Position numbers and translations under genes: made by a program. Positions 22,263 to 35,000 of a stretch of 64,000 nucleotides of DNA are shown one piece after another. Under the pieces are notes generated by a model. That model made no database searches. It was not told the origin of the DNA and was given only the letters and a program-made list of their open reading frames with translations. Origin of the DNA: Fomitopsis serialis (Eukaryota > Basidiomycota > Agaricomycetes > Polyporales > Fomitopsidaceae); contig NW_025955093.1 of NCBI RefSeq assembly GCF_022376445.1, forward strand, positions 1 through 64,000, given 5' to 3'. Numbering within the stretch: position 1 is the first letter of the stretch; the number at the start of each line of letters is the position of its first letter.

Positions 22263-23409
22263 TTTCGCCTCGTCTGCCTATGCCTCTGACCCGTCTCACG
22301 ATTGCGGCCACAGTGCACCAGCCGTCTCTTTGGACCTCATGAGCCGTCCAAGGCTTGTCCGCGATCGTTCGCGGCTCTTTGTTCCCGTAGTGCCTCGTGT
22401 GGATCCGAATACACTTCCGTCACGCTCACGCGCCAGTCGCACCGTTGTGGCATCATGAAGGTCCTCGGAGGAGAAACATCGGAGGCCATGTAGAACGCTT
22501 CATGACAGTGTTTACGGTCATGAATGGCGGTGAGAGAGCCAAGGAATTTGTGTATACACTTTCTGTATTCTCGACGAACAGCATGGAGCGATCGTTTCGG
22601 TACGTACACAAGGCCACGACACGCGCGTATATCACTGGGTAAATACATGTTGCCACTCGTCCGCAACCTCCGCGGCATGATCAGTCTCGCCGAATGACAT
22701 AGAGCGCGTGAGCTATATTGCTCAGGCCGAACTCCTCGCGGATGGCAGAGAGGACTTGCGGTCAGCAACGAGTTTTCCTGCACCTCTCAGTCGTCCCGGA
22801 GAAGTTGATATGTGCCGCATATGGTGGTTTTGCGCGAAGAAGCGTGCTATGAAATCCGGTAGATCCTCATCAGGAATGGCAGGGAGTCTTCGCAGACGCG
22901 TCGGCAGCAGCGGCCCTGAACCTGGAGGCCACCGACACTCACCACTGGAGATGACGATTGCGTCGACGACCCCGCCTGCTCGATCGGCTTCGCGTCGTCC
23001 AGCGCCTTGGCAGGAACGTTGTCCGATTCGTATACGGCCCCGGCACGTTCTCGGGCACGACCTACACCCAGATCACGGTTCAGCAGGGTGCCCACACGCG
23101 TGGACAGGCGGGGCCACTCACGCGGTGCTATAGTTGCAGATGTCGTCGACGGTGCGCGTCAGGTCCATCCGGCGCACTTGCCTGCCGCCTGCGCCCGGCT
23201 GGCTCTGCCAGTGGTTGACCTCGAAGTGCGTGTGGATGCTGTCCGCCGTGTGCGCACAAACTTTACCACCGGTACCTTCGCTCGTAGGCTGTGAGCATGA
23301 CACCTGGCGGCTGAACGCAGCCTGGGGAGGTCGTGAGAGGTGCGATGCATTTCGCCAGGGCAGATAACTTACTGGGACGAGGTTCATGCGCGCTGAACAC
23401 GCCACCTGC
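22263..23409. other. Flank of FAD oxidoreductase, unit 2
   Basis: Shared with unit 3 (36,420-37,584). The + strand has a short protein-like frame near 22,380-22,500 (clearer in unit 3). The - strand has TADSIHTHFEVNHWQSQPG (23,300-23,200) ending near a possible splice site, and AVYESDNVPAKALDDAKP (23,040-22,990). The family is unrecognised. Probably fragments of one or two decayed genes. Confidence 0.3.
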
Positions 23410-25185
23410 ATGCTGCGTCAGGTAGCTCCGATGGTTATAGCGTGTGAGGATGAGTTGAATCCGTAAACAGAAAGTAAGCGGCGAGCGGGTGGAGGAGAAA
23501 GGCCAGAATCAGGAGATTGCCTTGGACGGCGCGCACCGTTCTCGCCTGGTCTCGCCGTTTGCGAGCGGTCCGAGGTCGCGGCAGGCAAAACCCCAGCGTC
23601 GCTGTTCCAGTCGCGCGCAATCGCAGCGTGCCCAGTCGTGCACGCAGCCCGACAATTGAAGCTCGTTGTCAGGCGCGCAGGCTCGCGGTGGACACGAGGT
23701 GGGACTCGGGCAGACCTCAGAAGAGCGCGCACCTGCACGAGAAGCGCACAGCGGCCGGATTCGCCACGAGCATCCGCATCGGCGTTCTTCGCGATCTGCG
23801 AAGACTTGGGGCGAGAAGAGAGACCGCGCGTCAGGGCTTGGCCAGGCAGGATATTAGGGGAAGTGACGCTTGATCGTGGGCGGGTGGCGGGGACGCTCGA
23901 AAGGAACGTTACTCTGCGCGACAGCAGTGCGGCGTCGCACAGAATGCCAATCAGAGTTGAAGCTTCCTCGCGCGCCTGCTTGGGATGATGTCCGCGCCGC
24001 TCGCGCTGCCGTCCGGGAGGGCCGCCGACTTCTCTCCGCCGATCTTCTTCCGCCAGGAGGGCCACCGTGATGGGCGAGTCGAGAGGGGGAAATTGCGAGG
24101 CAGAGAGGTCGGTGCCCTCTGGATGCGACCACCCGGCCCGAAGCCAACGCGAACATCGACAGAAGGCACCGCATAGTCTCACTGCGGTGCGGTGGAGAAG
24201 TAGGAGGGCGCTGGGCGCGAGCGAGATCGACGTGCGTTGGGAGATGCGCGGCATGCGGTTGCCAATGAAACCGCCTCGAAGATAAGCGTGCGCGAGCTTC
24301 CGAGAGTGTTCGCATTGATGCCACGACTTGATCTTTCGAGCGAGATTGGCACCGTGCGCGGCGCGCCCTCGCACACGGGCGATGGGTAGTTTGGCAGCAG
24401 GGACCGCAGGAGAGAGTGTTCCGTGCGCGGGAGCCCAGCGCGTTACATCGCGCGTATGGGTTGAGTGCGTATGGAGATCGTTCGACATCGACGGCCTGCG
24501 CATGATTGGGTAGCCGGGTTCGAGTAAAGCCGCATGTCTGGCACACACCTCCCCACGCGCTCCTTGTGATGGGCCCGCTGGTTGTCGGGGCAGGTGCGCT
24601 ACCCAGCGCCCTAGCAAGCGACGAGGCTCAATCGTAGACGGCGAGTGTCCTGGCTGGTAAGACCGCGTCGAGGAAGGGCCTCTGTGAGCTTGCTGCGGAC
24701 TGGTACCTGTCCAGGGAGTGCGTCCGATTTGTGGCACGAGTTGTTCGAACTCGTCTGTGACGTGTCGGTTGGAGTTTCCTAGCTGCTCGTGGATAGCTGT
24801 GGGCGGACGTTGGAGCTGACTGAGATAGAAGTCGTTGAATGCACGGGTGAGAGTACGAGTGACAGGGACAAGCTGTATGCGGAGTTCTCGAGGTTTCACG
24901 CCGTGCTCAAGCCCCGCCTGCCCGCTGCGGAAGCAGCTAAGCTGTGGCAAAGTTGAGCAACACCTGTATACAGTGTTTGGCGTGTCTACACGGAGCAACT
25001 CACGTCTGCTGCTCGAGTCGGCGTGTCGATGTGTTGGCGAGAGTGGCACGAGGATTCTCTCGGCGGTGGAATCTTGCTGACCAACGGTACATGGTGGCTT
25101 GCAGCGGTGACGGCCGATTGATGTTCGTGAACACGTACGTCGAGTCCACTGCTGTCCGCCGATGCGATGTCGTGGTCGTGCACAT
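23410..25185. other. Block C, unit 2 (unassigned)
   Basis: Closely matches block C of unit 4 (47,310-49,165). A - strand frame reads DVRVGFGPGGRI, then DGSASGADIIP. On the + strand, KLYAEFSRFHAVLKPRLPAA (24,869-24,930) looks helical. A - strand intron-like stretch (GTGAGT at 25,005 to CCACAG at about 24,945) is also present. The two strands give conflicting signals and no family assignment is safe. Confidence 0.35.
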
Positions 25186-26331
25186 ACTCGGTGTGACAAT
25201 ACGCGCTCGACGCGCGCGCGGCGTCGGGGGACCCCCAGACTGGGGTTAGCGGCGCCCCTTGAGGCGGGATGTCATTTGTGTGTACGGAATCATCCGATCA
25301 CTACTCTATGAACACCAACGCTGGTTCGTGAAGCGTTCAACGCCAATGTTTCAACGCTGGAGGGGGAATCAACCAACGTCCGTCACCCAGAAGGTTGCCC
25401 ATGTGGCGGCTATGCAATACTTTCCTTATTGGGTATCATTCCTTCCCGATCCGTCAACCACTCACGCGCCGCGCTTCTTTCGAACCGCCTCCCACTCGCC
25501 GACGTCTCTTCTGCTAGTCTCTCACTCTCGCTTACATGCTCATGTCTCTTCGTGTGTATTGATACTGGGCCGCGTCAGGCCGTGTCGCCATGATCCCTAT
25601 CGCAGTCCCGACTCGGGCCCATTGGTGCGACGAGACGGTCGCGACGCTCGCCGGCTTGTATGGTCTGCAACGGAGACTAGACGGTCGGCGGTCGCGTGTG
25701 CAACACTAGTCGAGTAGCAAGTCGAGCAGAACGAGTCGGGTCGAGTCGCGTACCGATATCAGTAAGTGTTCCTCTGGTTTCGGCGGACTAACTACTCGTT
25801 ACAGACCACCACCGTCGTCCTTCACCAAGCCCGGGCCCTACGTCCATCTCGACTGCTCAACCTCCCTGCATCAGGACGAGCGCGCGCGTTTCTTTTTGTT
25901 TTTGTCGTCGCCACGCACACATTCTCCACGACAGCAGGGACACGCGAGTGCATATCAACCAGGACATCTGCATCAACCTCCGGCGGCGTCTGCCCTCAGC
26001 AAACCTCGAGCGCAACGTTGGGAGATGGCCCGGTCAAGTGCACGAATGGTTACGGTGTGATGAGGTGCGCGTGCGTTGTGCACATTCGTCGACGGCGCGA
26101 TAGTGGGCACACACGGGGTGATCCTGCTCGACGACGGGATAGCGCGAGCGGTGTGAGCCGCATATGATGGAGGGCGGACAAAGGGGTCGATTCCCGTACT
26201 TCCGGCAACCTCGATCGCCTCGTTCGCAGTACGTGCCGCACAACCGCTATCCTCCGACACCGCTCTTCTGTTCCCCGTCCCCATGCTCGTCGTCCTCTCC
26301 CTCGACGACCTCTCACCCTAACGCTGCAGCC
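25186..26331. other. Block D upstream part, unit 2
   Basis: Contains the conserved 43-nt intron (25,762-25,804) and the inverted form of the TCGA-bounded segment (26,006-26,190). No named gene. Confidence 0.5.
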
Positions 26332-27118
26332 ATGACGTCCGCAGTTGCTCGCCTCCACCGCACACAAGCACTCTCCCTCGCGTCCTCGTCCAGCCGTGTC
26401 ATGACGTACGTTCCTCCCCACCGCCGCCATGCCACGATGTCCACCTTCTCGCGACGACCCGCCGACTACAACATCCTCCGACCGCAACATCCGTCCAAGC
26501 TGCTGGGACAGACACCCCCTGTGATCATTCCCTTCTAGAAGGCGAAGGCGAACGAGCCGTCGACAAACGCGGCGTCGCCGCAAGTAGCAACGCGCCCGCC
26601 GCCCGCTCCGAAGGCCGAGCGGCGCAAGCCCACTATCACACCGGCCGAAGCTGTCGTGCGTAGCCCCGGACCCCTCTAGTCACGACCTGTACGAGACCAA
26701 CGACGTGCGGTGCGTCTGAGACACCCGGCGCTGTGCAGCGGCTCTGCGCACTGCTCAAGGCGCCCACACCCCAGCTCATACAGATATGCGTGCGGAACAA
26801 GGGCTGCGCAGGGCTCTCGTACCACCTCGAGTACCTCGCCAAGCCCGGCAAGTTCGACGAGGTGGTCGAGCAGGACGGCGTGAACGTCCGCATCCTCATC
26901 GACAGCAAGGCGCTCTTCTCCATCATCGGAAGGGAGATGGACTGGTACGAGGACGCACCCAGGTGCGTTATTTATCCGTACTTTCTCCTGTGATCGCGCT
27001 CATCTGGCCCGGTATGCGTAGCGCGAAGTTCGTGTTCAAGAACCAGAACATCAAGGACCCTTGCGGGTGCGGAGAGTCGTTCAGCGTCGGCTCGTGTGCG
27101 GCGCGAGGTGTACGCTGA
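26332..27118 (+). pseudogene. Isa1-type Fe-S assembly protein, unit 2, single in-frame TAG
   Basis: The best preserved copy. Exons are 26,332-26,655, 26,739-26,962 and 27,022-27,118, with introns of 83 nt (GTGCGT...GTGCAG) and 59 nt (GTGCGT...GCGTAG). They total 645 nt, 215 codons, in frame. It has a mitochondrial-type presequence (SAVARLHRTQALSLASS) and all three cysteines (NKGCAGLSY, KDPCGCGESF). The only stop is TAG at 26,536-26,538, codon 69, directly after PPVIIPF; unit 4 has GAG there. The C-terminus runs 8 residues longer than in units 1, 3 and 4. If the TAG were part of an intron acceptor (CCCTTCTAG), the gene would be intact, but no conserved donor fits. Confidence 0.82.
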
Positions 27119-27786
27119 CCACGTTCTTTATATCCCCCGGATGATGCCTGCGCGCACGAGCTAATATCGGCCTGCTTCACCACATCTGTGTTAATATATT
27201 TCTACCCGGTGATATACTAGACAGTATTCGAACCGTAAGCTTCACCGTCTCAGGCTCATGAGGCGCGATATTGTTGCATGCAAGTAGGGAGTCTGAACGA
27301 CGCTTGGTTAGTACCTACGCTTCGCTGTGTTGCCACAATGCCTGCATGTTTTGCGTCGAGACACCAGGAGGTCATGACGACATTCTCGCTCGAGCCTCAA
27401 CGTTCGTCAACGTCATCTGGAGGTGGAAGACTTCGGTGAACTTAGTTGGATTCTCCGTGTTGTCCTCTCCCTGCGCTCAGGCTTAAGGTTCATTAAATAC
27501 GGTCCCAGTATCGACGGGGGCCTGGTGTCTGGGGCAATCGAATGTCTGTCTCGATCACAGCAGCCATACTGCCGTCAGTCCAGTCTTTGAATTCAATTCC
27601 CCATGTAGCATAAGTGGGCGCGAATTCTTTACCCGACAACAGCAACATGTCGACCCGCGGCCGCGGGGCCATTCTGTACGTTGGGACCGCGCAACAAATT
27701 AGCAGAAAGGCCTCACGATGATGGTCCTAAGGCTACTCACGAACTCCATGCGACGATACGAGCCAGGATGAAGGGTTGCAAGGATG
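27119..27786. other. Unit 2/unit 3 junction spacer
   Basis: Isa1 3' flank, then the unit-start block at about 27,345 (ACACCAGGAGGTCATGACG), then the F-box 3' flank. Nothing else recognised. Confidence 0.5.
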
Positions 27787-29418
27787 TTAGTCCGTGCTGC
27801 CTTGAGGACCTTTGGCTAGGGGGTGCGCATCCTCCCCAGCGGTGTTCTTCTGTTCAGCTTGCATACTCTGACGATGTATCTCTTCCATGTCCTGGATCCA
27901 GCTGATGAATTCTAGGAAGTTATGCACAGTGCTCCGAGGGACTCTCAGCTTTCCTTCGCGATTTGACCAACTCCATAGTACTACATACCTCAATATACCT
28001 CGTCCATGCGAGTGTGGCATCTTCCGCCTGACGAGCTCGTCCCACCGATCGTATCGTTCTCGTTTTGCTGAACCCATCCCACTAAGCTCAGTGCCAGACA
28101 TCCAAAGGGTTTCTTCGTCGTGAATGCCTATACAGAAGCCACGCGACGCAATAGTACCAGAGAAGCGCTTCTCCTGCAGTGTATAGTCCAATCGCACCAG
28201 GACATCATCCTGCTCCATTGTCGTCAGCAGTCCGTCCAGGTCTTCGGCCATCTGGTCTATCAGAAGATATAACACAATGGCCATAGCTTGGAAGTGTTTC
28301 GAGACGATGCGAGACAGGATGTGCGGGATCCATAGCCAGTCTGCAAAGGGGTACCACAGGTGGATATCCAACCTCCGCAGGTGGTCGTGGTGTGACAGGT
28401 TGCAATGTCGCTCTGTAGGCATGAAACAATCAGCGAAGTGGCTCAAGAGATAAGTAGGAAAACCTGCCGACTGTGGCATCAATTGCATCATCACGAACAG
28501 GAGAACTGAGGGCAATATGGAGCTGAACTAATTCTGCAGACGTGGAACTCGCATCCAGCATAGTCTGGCTTCTGCTGGCTGCCGAGGATGCATTCACCTC
28601 GTTGGGCACCCCAAGTTCGAGAATGCGCACTCGAGAAGCCCGGCTGATGTGCACAAAGACGTCTTCGACTGCTGGTGCAACCCATCGCACGTCGAGATGC
28701 TCCAGATTTGCACAGTTCAGGGGGAGAGAGGCCGGGGAGACGTGCTGTTTCTGCAAGCAGTCAACCTCGAAGCACCATAATTTCCTAAGCCGCGGGAGTG
28801 CTGAAACGAGGTGGGACAGCTGGGCGACGCTCGACAAGGTGACCTTGGAGATGTTTAGAGTGTCGATGTAGCTGAACACCCCTAGGAAGCCGATATCCTC
28901 CATTCGGACCGAGCCGATGGTCCACTCAGCATCTTCAATGGTGATCCTCGACAACCTCGGAGCCTTGCCCGCGAGCATAGCGGCAAACGTCCCCAGGTGC
29001 GGGATTGCTTGACGCTTCCCGGGAGAAGCACCCGATATGACGACCTGTTGAATGACCTCACGGAGGCGAGGTTTTGCGCGGAGCGTCTTGGAGAGCGAGA
29101 GGACGTCCGTCCGGTCTCGTAGATGGATGCGTTGACGAAGATGGTACCACGTCAGGAAGTACCAGTCCTGGCATACGAGCGCGCAGGATGTGAGAGTGGT
29201 CAGATGTGGCTCGCCCTTTGCAATAGGATAACCCGTATCCCATCCCGCAGCCACGTAGTCGATGATCCGTTCACAGACCTCCACAGGAAGCCGTGGGATC
29301 GCAGGTCCGTGAGAGGAGCCCTCGGATGTTGATACAGCTGTAGTACTGTAACCCACATGTGTAAACTAAAGTACCTGCATCTGGACAGTGGCACTTACAT
29401 TGACTCTGCTCTATCCAT
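27787..29418 (-). CDS. F-box protein, unit 3, extended C-terminus
   Basis: Same three-exon model: 29,418-29,399, 29,345-28,495 and 28,412-27,787, 1,497 nt, 498 residues, in frame. Where units 1, 2, 4 and 5 have TGA, this copy has CGG (27,934-27,936), so the protein continues for 49 more codons (STVHNFLEFISWIQDMEEIH, then MQAEQKNTAGEDAHPL). F-box LPVEVCERIIDYV; C-terminal domain LDGLLTTMEQDDVLVRLD. It is either the ancestral length or a read-through gained by mutation; an alternative short intron here lacks a GT at the usual place. Confidence 0.78.
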
Positions 29419-31052
29419 TCCGTTGACGTGGGATGTGCGCTACGGCGACGTGACCGCGCTGTCGCACAGATGAGAATCTCCTGCCCGTGCGCGGCGACAG
29501 CAGACCCTCGACGGTGGAAACACGTTACTAATAACCTCATCATCTCAGACTGCGGCTCTCCAAGAACAAACATAGTGCGATAGCACACTACCTGATGTCC
29601 GGTATGTACACTGGCTCCCAGACAAGCCAGATGCGCCGTCTTGGTCGTCGATTCGCGCGGTGCTGGCACCCGTTGATGGTCGCGACGCTAAAAGGCAAGC
29701 ACGGTGTCAGTAAAGATATCCGTTGGCGAAGGCGGAGTCATACTTTGTGAGGACTTCAAATGGCTCTTGGTCTGCGTTGCAAGAACTCAGGCTTGAAGCT
29801 GGACGAGGGGGAGGGCACGGGGGCAGCGAAGGCGATGATAACTGGTATATATGCATCGATGCAACGTAGCGCGCGCTCGCCGGCGGGTATAGAAGCGTCG
29901 AACACAGACACACGCCGTCGCAAGTGGTTCTTTGCTTCGAGTAAGTAGGCGCGGTGAGATCCAGACTGTCCGCAGTCATTGCGAGGATAGCCCTCTACGG
30001 CCTGGAGACTCTGCAAAGCAGTACTCATGTCACTGATTTCATCCAGCGGCGATGCACGAGAAACACATACAGAGGACCACTCTCCTTGAATACAGTGCCG
30101 CACCTCGTTCTAGTGAGCGCGCGGCGCGAGGCAGGCTGTCCGAACCTTGAGCTTCTTCAATGGGTGCCTATCGATAACCAAGGCGGACCACATAGACGTA
30201 GGCCGGTGACCGCCGTATGCATGCTGGGGGATACGCCGGTTACTTGCCGGCGGTAGGCATCGCGTTGTGTGACCTGGACATTTGACAATCATACAACGAC
30301 ACCTGGCGACCGAAAAGCTCTCCAGCGCTGGTGGCTACCGTCGACGTGCAGAGCTGAGAGCAGCGTGCGTCCTTTACAGGCATTCAAGTTACTATGTACA
30401 TACAGTGCTGGCTCGCGCATTTGAGGTCCTGTCAGTGTCAGGGCCGGCCCGGATGCCCACCGCAGTGTTTGAATCTGAGCTCATGATCAGGCTCGCAATC
30501 GGCGCAACACAATCGACTTACAGCACCGTGACGCTCGACACGCCCACATCCGAAGAAATGTCACGATGCAATTGAATGGAAATACTATAAGACTACACGA
30601 CGGTCTACAGGATACAGTAGTACATATGTATGTGCGCGGTGGGTAAGTAAGCAGAACAGCGGGTGTGCGTAGATGAGTGGGTTGTGTATCATATGTATAC
30701 AGCTGCCAGAACATGAATCAGGACCAGCGACAGCAACGAGAAACGGTGCGCATTATCCAGTCGGAACGGGCAGAGAGAGGCAGACAGGTCCCAGGAAACA
30801 GGCTCGATGACGGAATGGAATGATAGGCTCAGAGAAACAGTACGCGCGCATGACAGCAATCCACAGCGTGACGTCCAGGGCGCCGGTCAACGGTGGGGGA
30901 ACGTAAGGGAGGGGGCAGGTGGCCTGATTGAATGCGGGATCCAGCGACAGCAATGACCGAAACAAGGTGCGAGGGTGAAGGTCCGAGAGGGAAGCACGCG
31001 AGGTAAAGCCCCCGGGGGGCGAGTCGGCATGAGGCACAAAGCCTCTTCAGGC
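29419..31052. other. F-box upstream and phosphatase 3' flank, unit 3
   Basis: Equivalent to 15,162-16,787. Empty sites for both unit 1 insertions are at about 30,105 and 30,193. Carries the conserved - strand frame listed next. Confidence 0.5.
29756..30103 (-). other. Conserved open frame of unknown function, unit 3
   Basis: Reads SPLDEISDMSTALQSLQAVE and EAKNHLRRRVSVFDASIP as in units 1 and 2, with a different end. No in-frame upstream ATG and no recognised domain. The equivalent region of unit 5 is interrupted by 55 extra bases (54,027-54,081). Confidence 0.25.
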
Positions 31053-31812
31053 TCAGACGGTGTCCATCCGCGACGTACGCTTGATGCTCGGTCGTTTCGT
31101 CAACATCGCCTCGCCCTGCACGCCCTCCTTGGGCAGCTCCGTCGGGCTCGCGCCCCGCTTCGTCCCGCCCGGCGACATCGACAGATGCCCATCGACCGCG
31201 GCGTCCTCCCGCATGTAGGCAGAGATGCTGCGTTTCCGCGACACACCCCGCTCTCGCAGCGACGCACCCGAGCCCACGGAAGACAGGGTCTCCAGTGAGT
31301 GCATGGGCCCGTCCATAGGGACGTCTTGACGGTCTGCGAGCAGCGCACCCTTGACGTTTCGAGAACCCTGCGGTGACAAACGACCCAGCTCCTCCGCCTT
31401 CCTCTCCTCGTCCACGATCATCAGCGTCCCTTCGACCACAGCGCGATACACGAACACGTATTGCCGCAAGCTCTGGCACAGGCTCATGCGCTGCTCCCTC
31501 ATGTCCTCGATCACCCGGCGGATAGGCTCGTCGTACGTCGAGAGCAGCGGCGGCGACATGTCGGTGTGCAGGCGACGCGGCTGGGTATAGTCGAAGACGC
31601 GCCCGCGCTGGTACTGCGAGCCCTCGCCTTGGACAGTGCCCTCCTCGTCCGCTAGCCCTCCCGCAGGTGCAATCGTGTCCAGACTCTTCGACGAGCGAGA
31701 TTCGGCGTAGGGAGGCGAGTCCGCAGGGCGCACCGCCGACCTCCAGGTGTCAAGACGACTAACGTGCGCCTCCACGTCCGACTGGCGCTGGGAACGACGC
31801 GCATGATCCGGG
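31053..31812 (-). pseudogene. Rhodanese-PTP phosphatase 3' fragment, unit 3, still open
   Basis: An uninterrupted frame of about 240 codons from MEAHVSRLDTWRS through YDEPIRRVIEDMREQRMSLC and LRQYVFVYRAVVEGTLMIV to SRMDTV, stop at 31,053. It corresponds to the last part of the Ser/Pro insertion plus the C-terminal half of the PTP fold. There is no P-loop, so no catalysis. It ends at about 31,812 at the same breakpoint as unit 2. It may simply be young; expression is unknown. Confidence 0.83.
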
Positions 31813-34800
31813 GCCCGTCCAAAGAAGGCTCACCGACAACCGCATAGCTTTGAACGTGGGATCGAGGCTGCGCAGGGTTCTGAACAGAGGAAAACGAACG
31901 CGGGGCCAATGTCGCAATCCAGTCCAGTACCAGCGAATAGCGCTGGGCAGGATCTGTATGTAGCTGCAGTTCTTTCGATGGCCGGGATGAGTGATACCTC
32001 GGCTCTGTGCGGTCGCGAGTCCAGAATGGCGCTGCTCTTGCATGACCAGTCGTATGCGGGCCCTCGTACTTGTCCAACATTACCTGTCTTCTGTATGCCC
32101 TGCTGCATCCGCTCGGGCATCAACATGGTCGTGGAACACGCGACCACCCCGCTTGACATCGATGCTGTCGTGTCCTCGGTGTGATCAATGACCGTCTTGC
32201 GCACGCTTCAATGACCTCTTCTGCGTGTCCAACTGCATATCCAACAAAGTCATGCGTGATACGCACGTTGGTCAGGGACGACACTAAAAGGAATATCTAC
32301 GTACATTTCAAGGGTGAAGGCGATGTAGCACAGGCGCACAATGGCCACATGACATCTCCATGACTGCGAAGACGACCTCAGCAATGCCATATACGCTCAG
32401 CGGGACTGGACAGCATACCTGTAATCCGCTTATCCGATACATCGACTGACCTTGATTTGACACCGCCGATGTCAGGTACATAGGTAGGGTGGACGAAGGA
32501 CTAAATGCGCATATGTGTGTATGTCAGACAGGCCTGTCGGACGCGAACGTGACATACCTAGAGCGGCTGGATGACACGTCGAACGCAGGCACGGCCGCAA
32601 TCAATCTTCGGCCGGACCAATGTGCGAAGGCGTTGTGCGGACAGGGCGGAAGTACGGCCAGGCGTGCGTCTGCGCAACGTTGTGGCTTTCTAACGATGGT
32701 CTGTGTGATGGACGCGGTTAACGAGAGTGTTCAGCTGCCAGTGTTCACAAAATGTCAGCAGCGATACTGCGCGGATAAAGGGCGAGGACTCACGGGATGA
32801 AGACAGCCTGCATGCTGTCAGAGTTTGTCGTCCGGGTATACGAAGCGTATAATGAACCCGCGAAGGCGCTGAGCTGCCAGATATCGCACCAGTATTGATA
32901 CTAGTACAGGTCCATCTGTAGGAAAATGGCTTAAAGACAATAGGTACAGGTCAAAGACGTTCCAGTCCAGACGCACGCGGTGACATACCGTCAGCTTAAG
33001 CTTAGGAAGAGGCGGACTGGTCTTCGGGTGGATGAAGCGCCGCACACTCGTAGGGCAAGCAGCAGTCGAGCACTGGCTTCGCCTGACGGCCGATCACTTA
33101 TCAGTAGCAGCGCATCGTAGCAGAGCGGAGGAAAGGACGATGTTAAACGAGATAGAGGAAATGTCGCAGTGAGGCCGAGTACAGCTTGATCGAGAGCACG
33201 AGATGTCGACGGTTGGTCGACGGCCTGTCGTGCTGGCCGGGCCAAGAACGGCGAGCGGACTGTCCGCGCGCAATCCGATGCACAGGGACACCGTCTCAGC
33301 GTACGCAGAGAGCAGGTCGTCCCAGTCGCAGACGTCGCCGCCGAAAGACTCAAAGAGAGAGCACTCGCCGCTCCTGCCAGTCACCGGCCCTATCGATCCG
33401 CCCGCCTTCTCCGACATTTATCCGACCGGTCGACTCGCTGCCTGCTCGACGCTCGTCGTTGTTTTCACCGCCCAGTCTGGCACGATGCATGAATCCTGCC
33501 TCTGTGCACTGCGACCGTCGAGGGTGGACCGCCCGCACTGTCCAGGAAGGTACCGACGCACTGGCCGCCTCCGAGGCCTGACTTCCGCCCGTCGCAGCGC
33601 CATCTCCCTCCAGGCCACCATTGCTGGATACGTGCCCTTTCGCCCCGCGACCTCTTTGGCCGAACTCTCCACCATCCTAGCTACCCTGCCTTGTCACCGT
33701 GGCTCTCGTGCTCATTCACGGCTGCCTTCCTGACACATCAGCGTCTCAGGCTGGGCCTCCGTCTGCCTGTTCGTCTCGACACCGTCCTACAACTCTGCTC
33801 GTCGTCACTGAGCGTTCACGAGTAGTCAGTACAACCACCGCAGGGTCACGGAAGTGGACCTCCTCTGGGCTCATGAGTACACTGTCACGCGCTATGAAGC
33901 TGCATGCCTGTTCGTCCGGTGCGCGGGCAGTACCTGAAGGTAAGTGCCATCATACGGCTGCCTAGCACCGTTGAACGTTGAGCAGATGCATTATAATTGC
34001 CATACATTCCAAACAACGCTAGCGCATCCATGCACACCGTTCTCTAGGTACGCCGTCTCTTCGTATTGTCCGACTCAACTCGGTGCATCGTATGCTTACT
34101 GAGTATACGGGGTTTGGATCTCCTATGACACACGACTCGTAGGCCCCTGGCATTACCTCGTCCCTCGCCTGACTCGCGGGGTCTCTCGGAAGACATCGGC
34201 CGCAGAACACCAGGAAACTTTGGTCCATCTCGCTCCCACCCTTTGTTCAATCCCGCCAGACCTTGTACTCGGTTCGTCGTGAGTGGGCGCGTTAATGGGT
34301 GTCCTTATGGCTGATGCAATGGTTGGCAGGTCTTTCGGAGTGAACCCCTCCTGGCGGACCGGACTTGGTCGCTCGCGGAATCATACGTCGTGGCTAAATG
34401 AAATCTCTTCACGTCGCTGGTCCGTTCGTCCTCCCACTGCTTTGTTTGCTTATCGGGTGTGCATTCTTCGTCGCCACTGTATGTCATTTCGAGTGCAATC
34501 AACAATCGATCCCTATCCCGGACAATGTATCGCATTGGACGCGAATGGCAACAATCTACAATGCCATTTCATCGAGAACGCGATGTCCCTCCCATCGTGC
34601 CGTGGTATGTCACCATTTCGCGGATCTTCCAGTGGCATTGGCGGTTACTGCAAGTGCGCTCATAGCAGCCCGTAGACGTGCAATACATTCTTGCTTGTCC
34701 TGCCCTTGTCCCTCAGATTCTAGCTCGCTAGCCGCTGCATCAGCAAGCCTCCCAAGACGATCTGGCATGTTTGCGTGCATGCTGCACGGTTGTTGAAAAT

Positions 34801-35000
34801 ATCCTCCCGACCTCTTACCGCACCTGTGCGGCGGTGACAGCCCGAATTTCTGACACCTTGCCCGCAGCGCTACGATGGTCTTCGCCTGGCACCTTTGATT
34901 ATAATTGCCTGCTGCACCGACAGTTTCCTCGGCTCACGCACGGTTGCCATGTCTCCGGCGCTGCTCGACTGTCCTGCAGAGTTCAAGGGTGATCTCATAC
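31813..35000. other. Unassigned block before FAD oxidoreductase, unit 3
   Basis: Counterpart of 17,539-20,740. The - strand stretch 32,204-31,830 is open for 124 codons with several cysteines (ATYRSCPALFAGTGLDC). The - strand 33,045-32,818 has the same HRVRLDWNVFDLYLL segment. A + strand ATG at 34,398 starts MKSLHVAGPFVLPLLCLLIG, a signal-peptide-like stretch. Unidentified. Confidence 0.35.

Larger units (their letters stand above)
13075..27344. repeat. Tandem array unit 2
   Basis: About 14.3 kb. The order is F-box gene, truncated phosphatase 3' fragment, a block of about 6 kb with a broken FAD oxidoreductase, block C, block D with Isa1. It is nearly identical to unit 3 across the phosphatase-to-FAD portion, to unit 4 across blocks C and D, and to unit 5 just upstream of the F-box gene, so it is a mosaic. 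The D block carries the inverted orientation of a small segment (26,006-26,190). Confidence 0.9.

Noticed and set aside
34398..34675. Signal-peptide-like start as N-terminus of the FAD oxidoreductase
   Set aside because: It is about 600 bases before the first family segment, with stops between, and close family members start shortly before the AIARWA-type segment.
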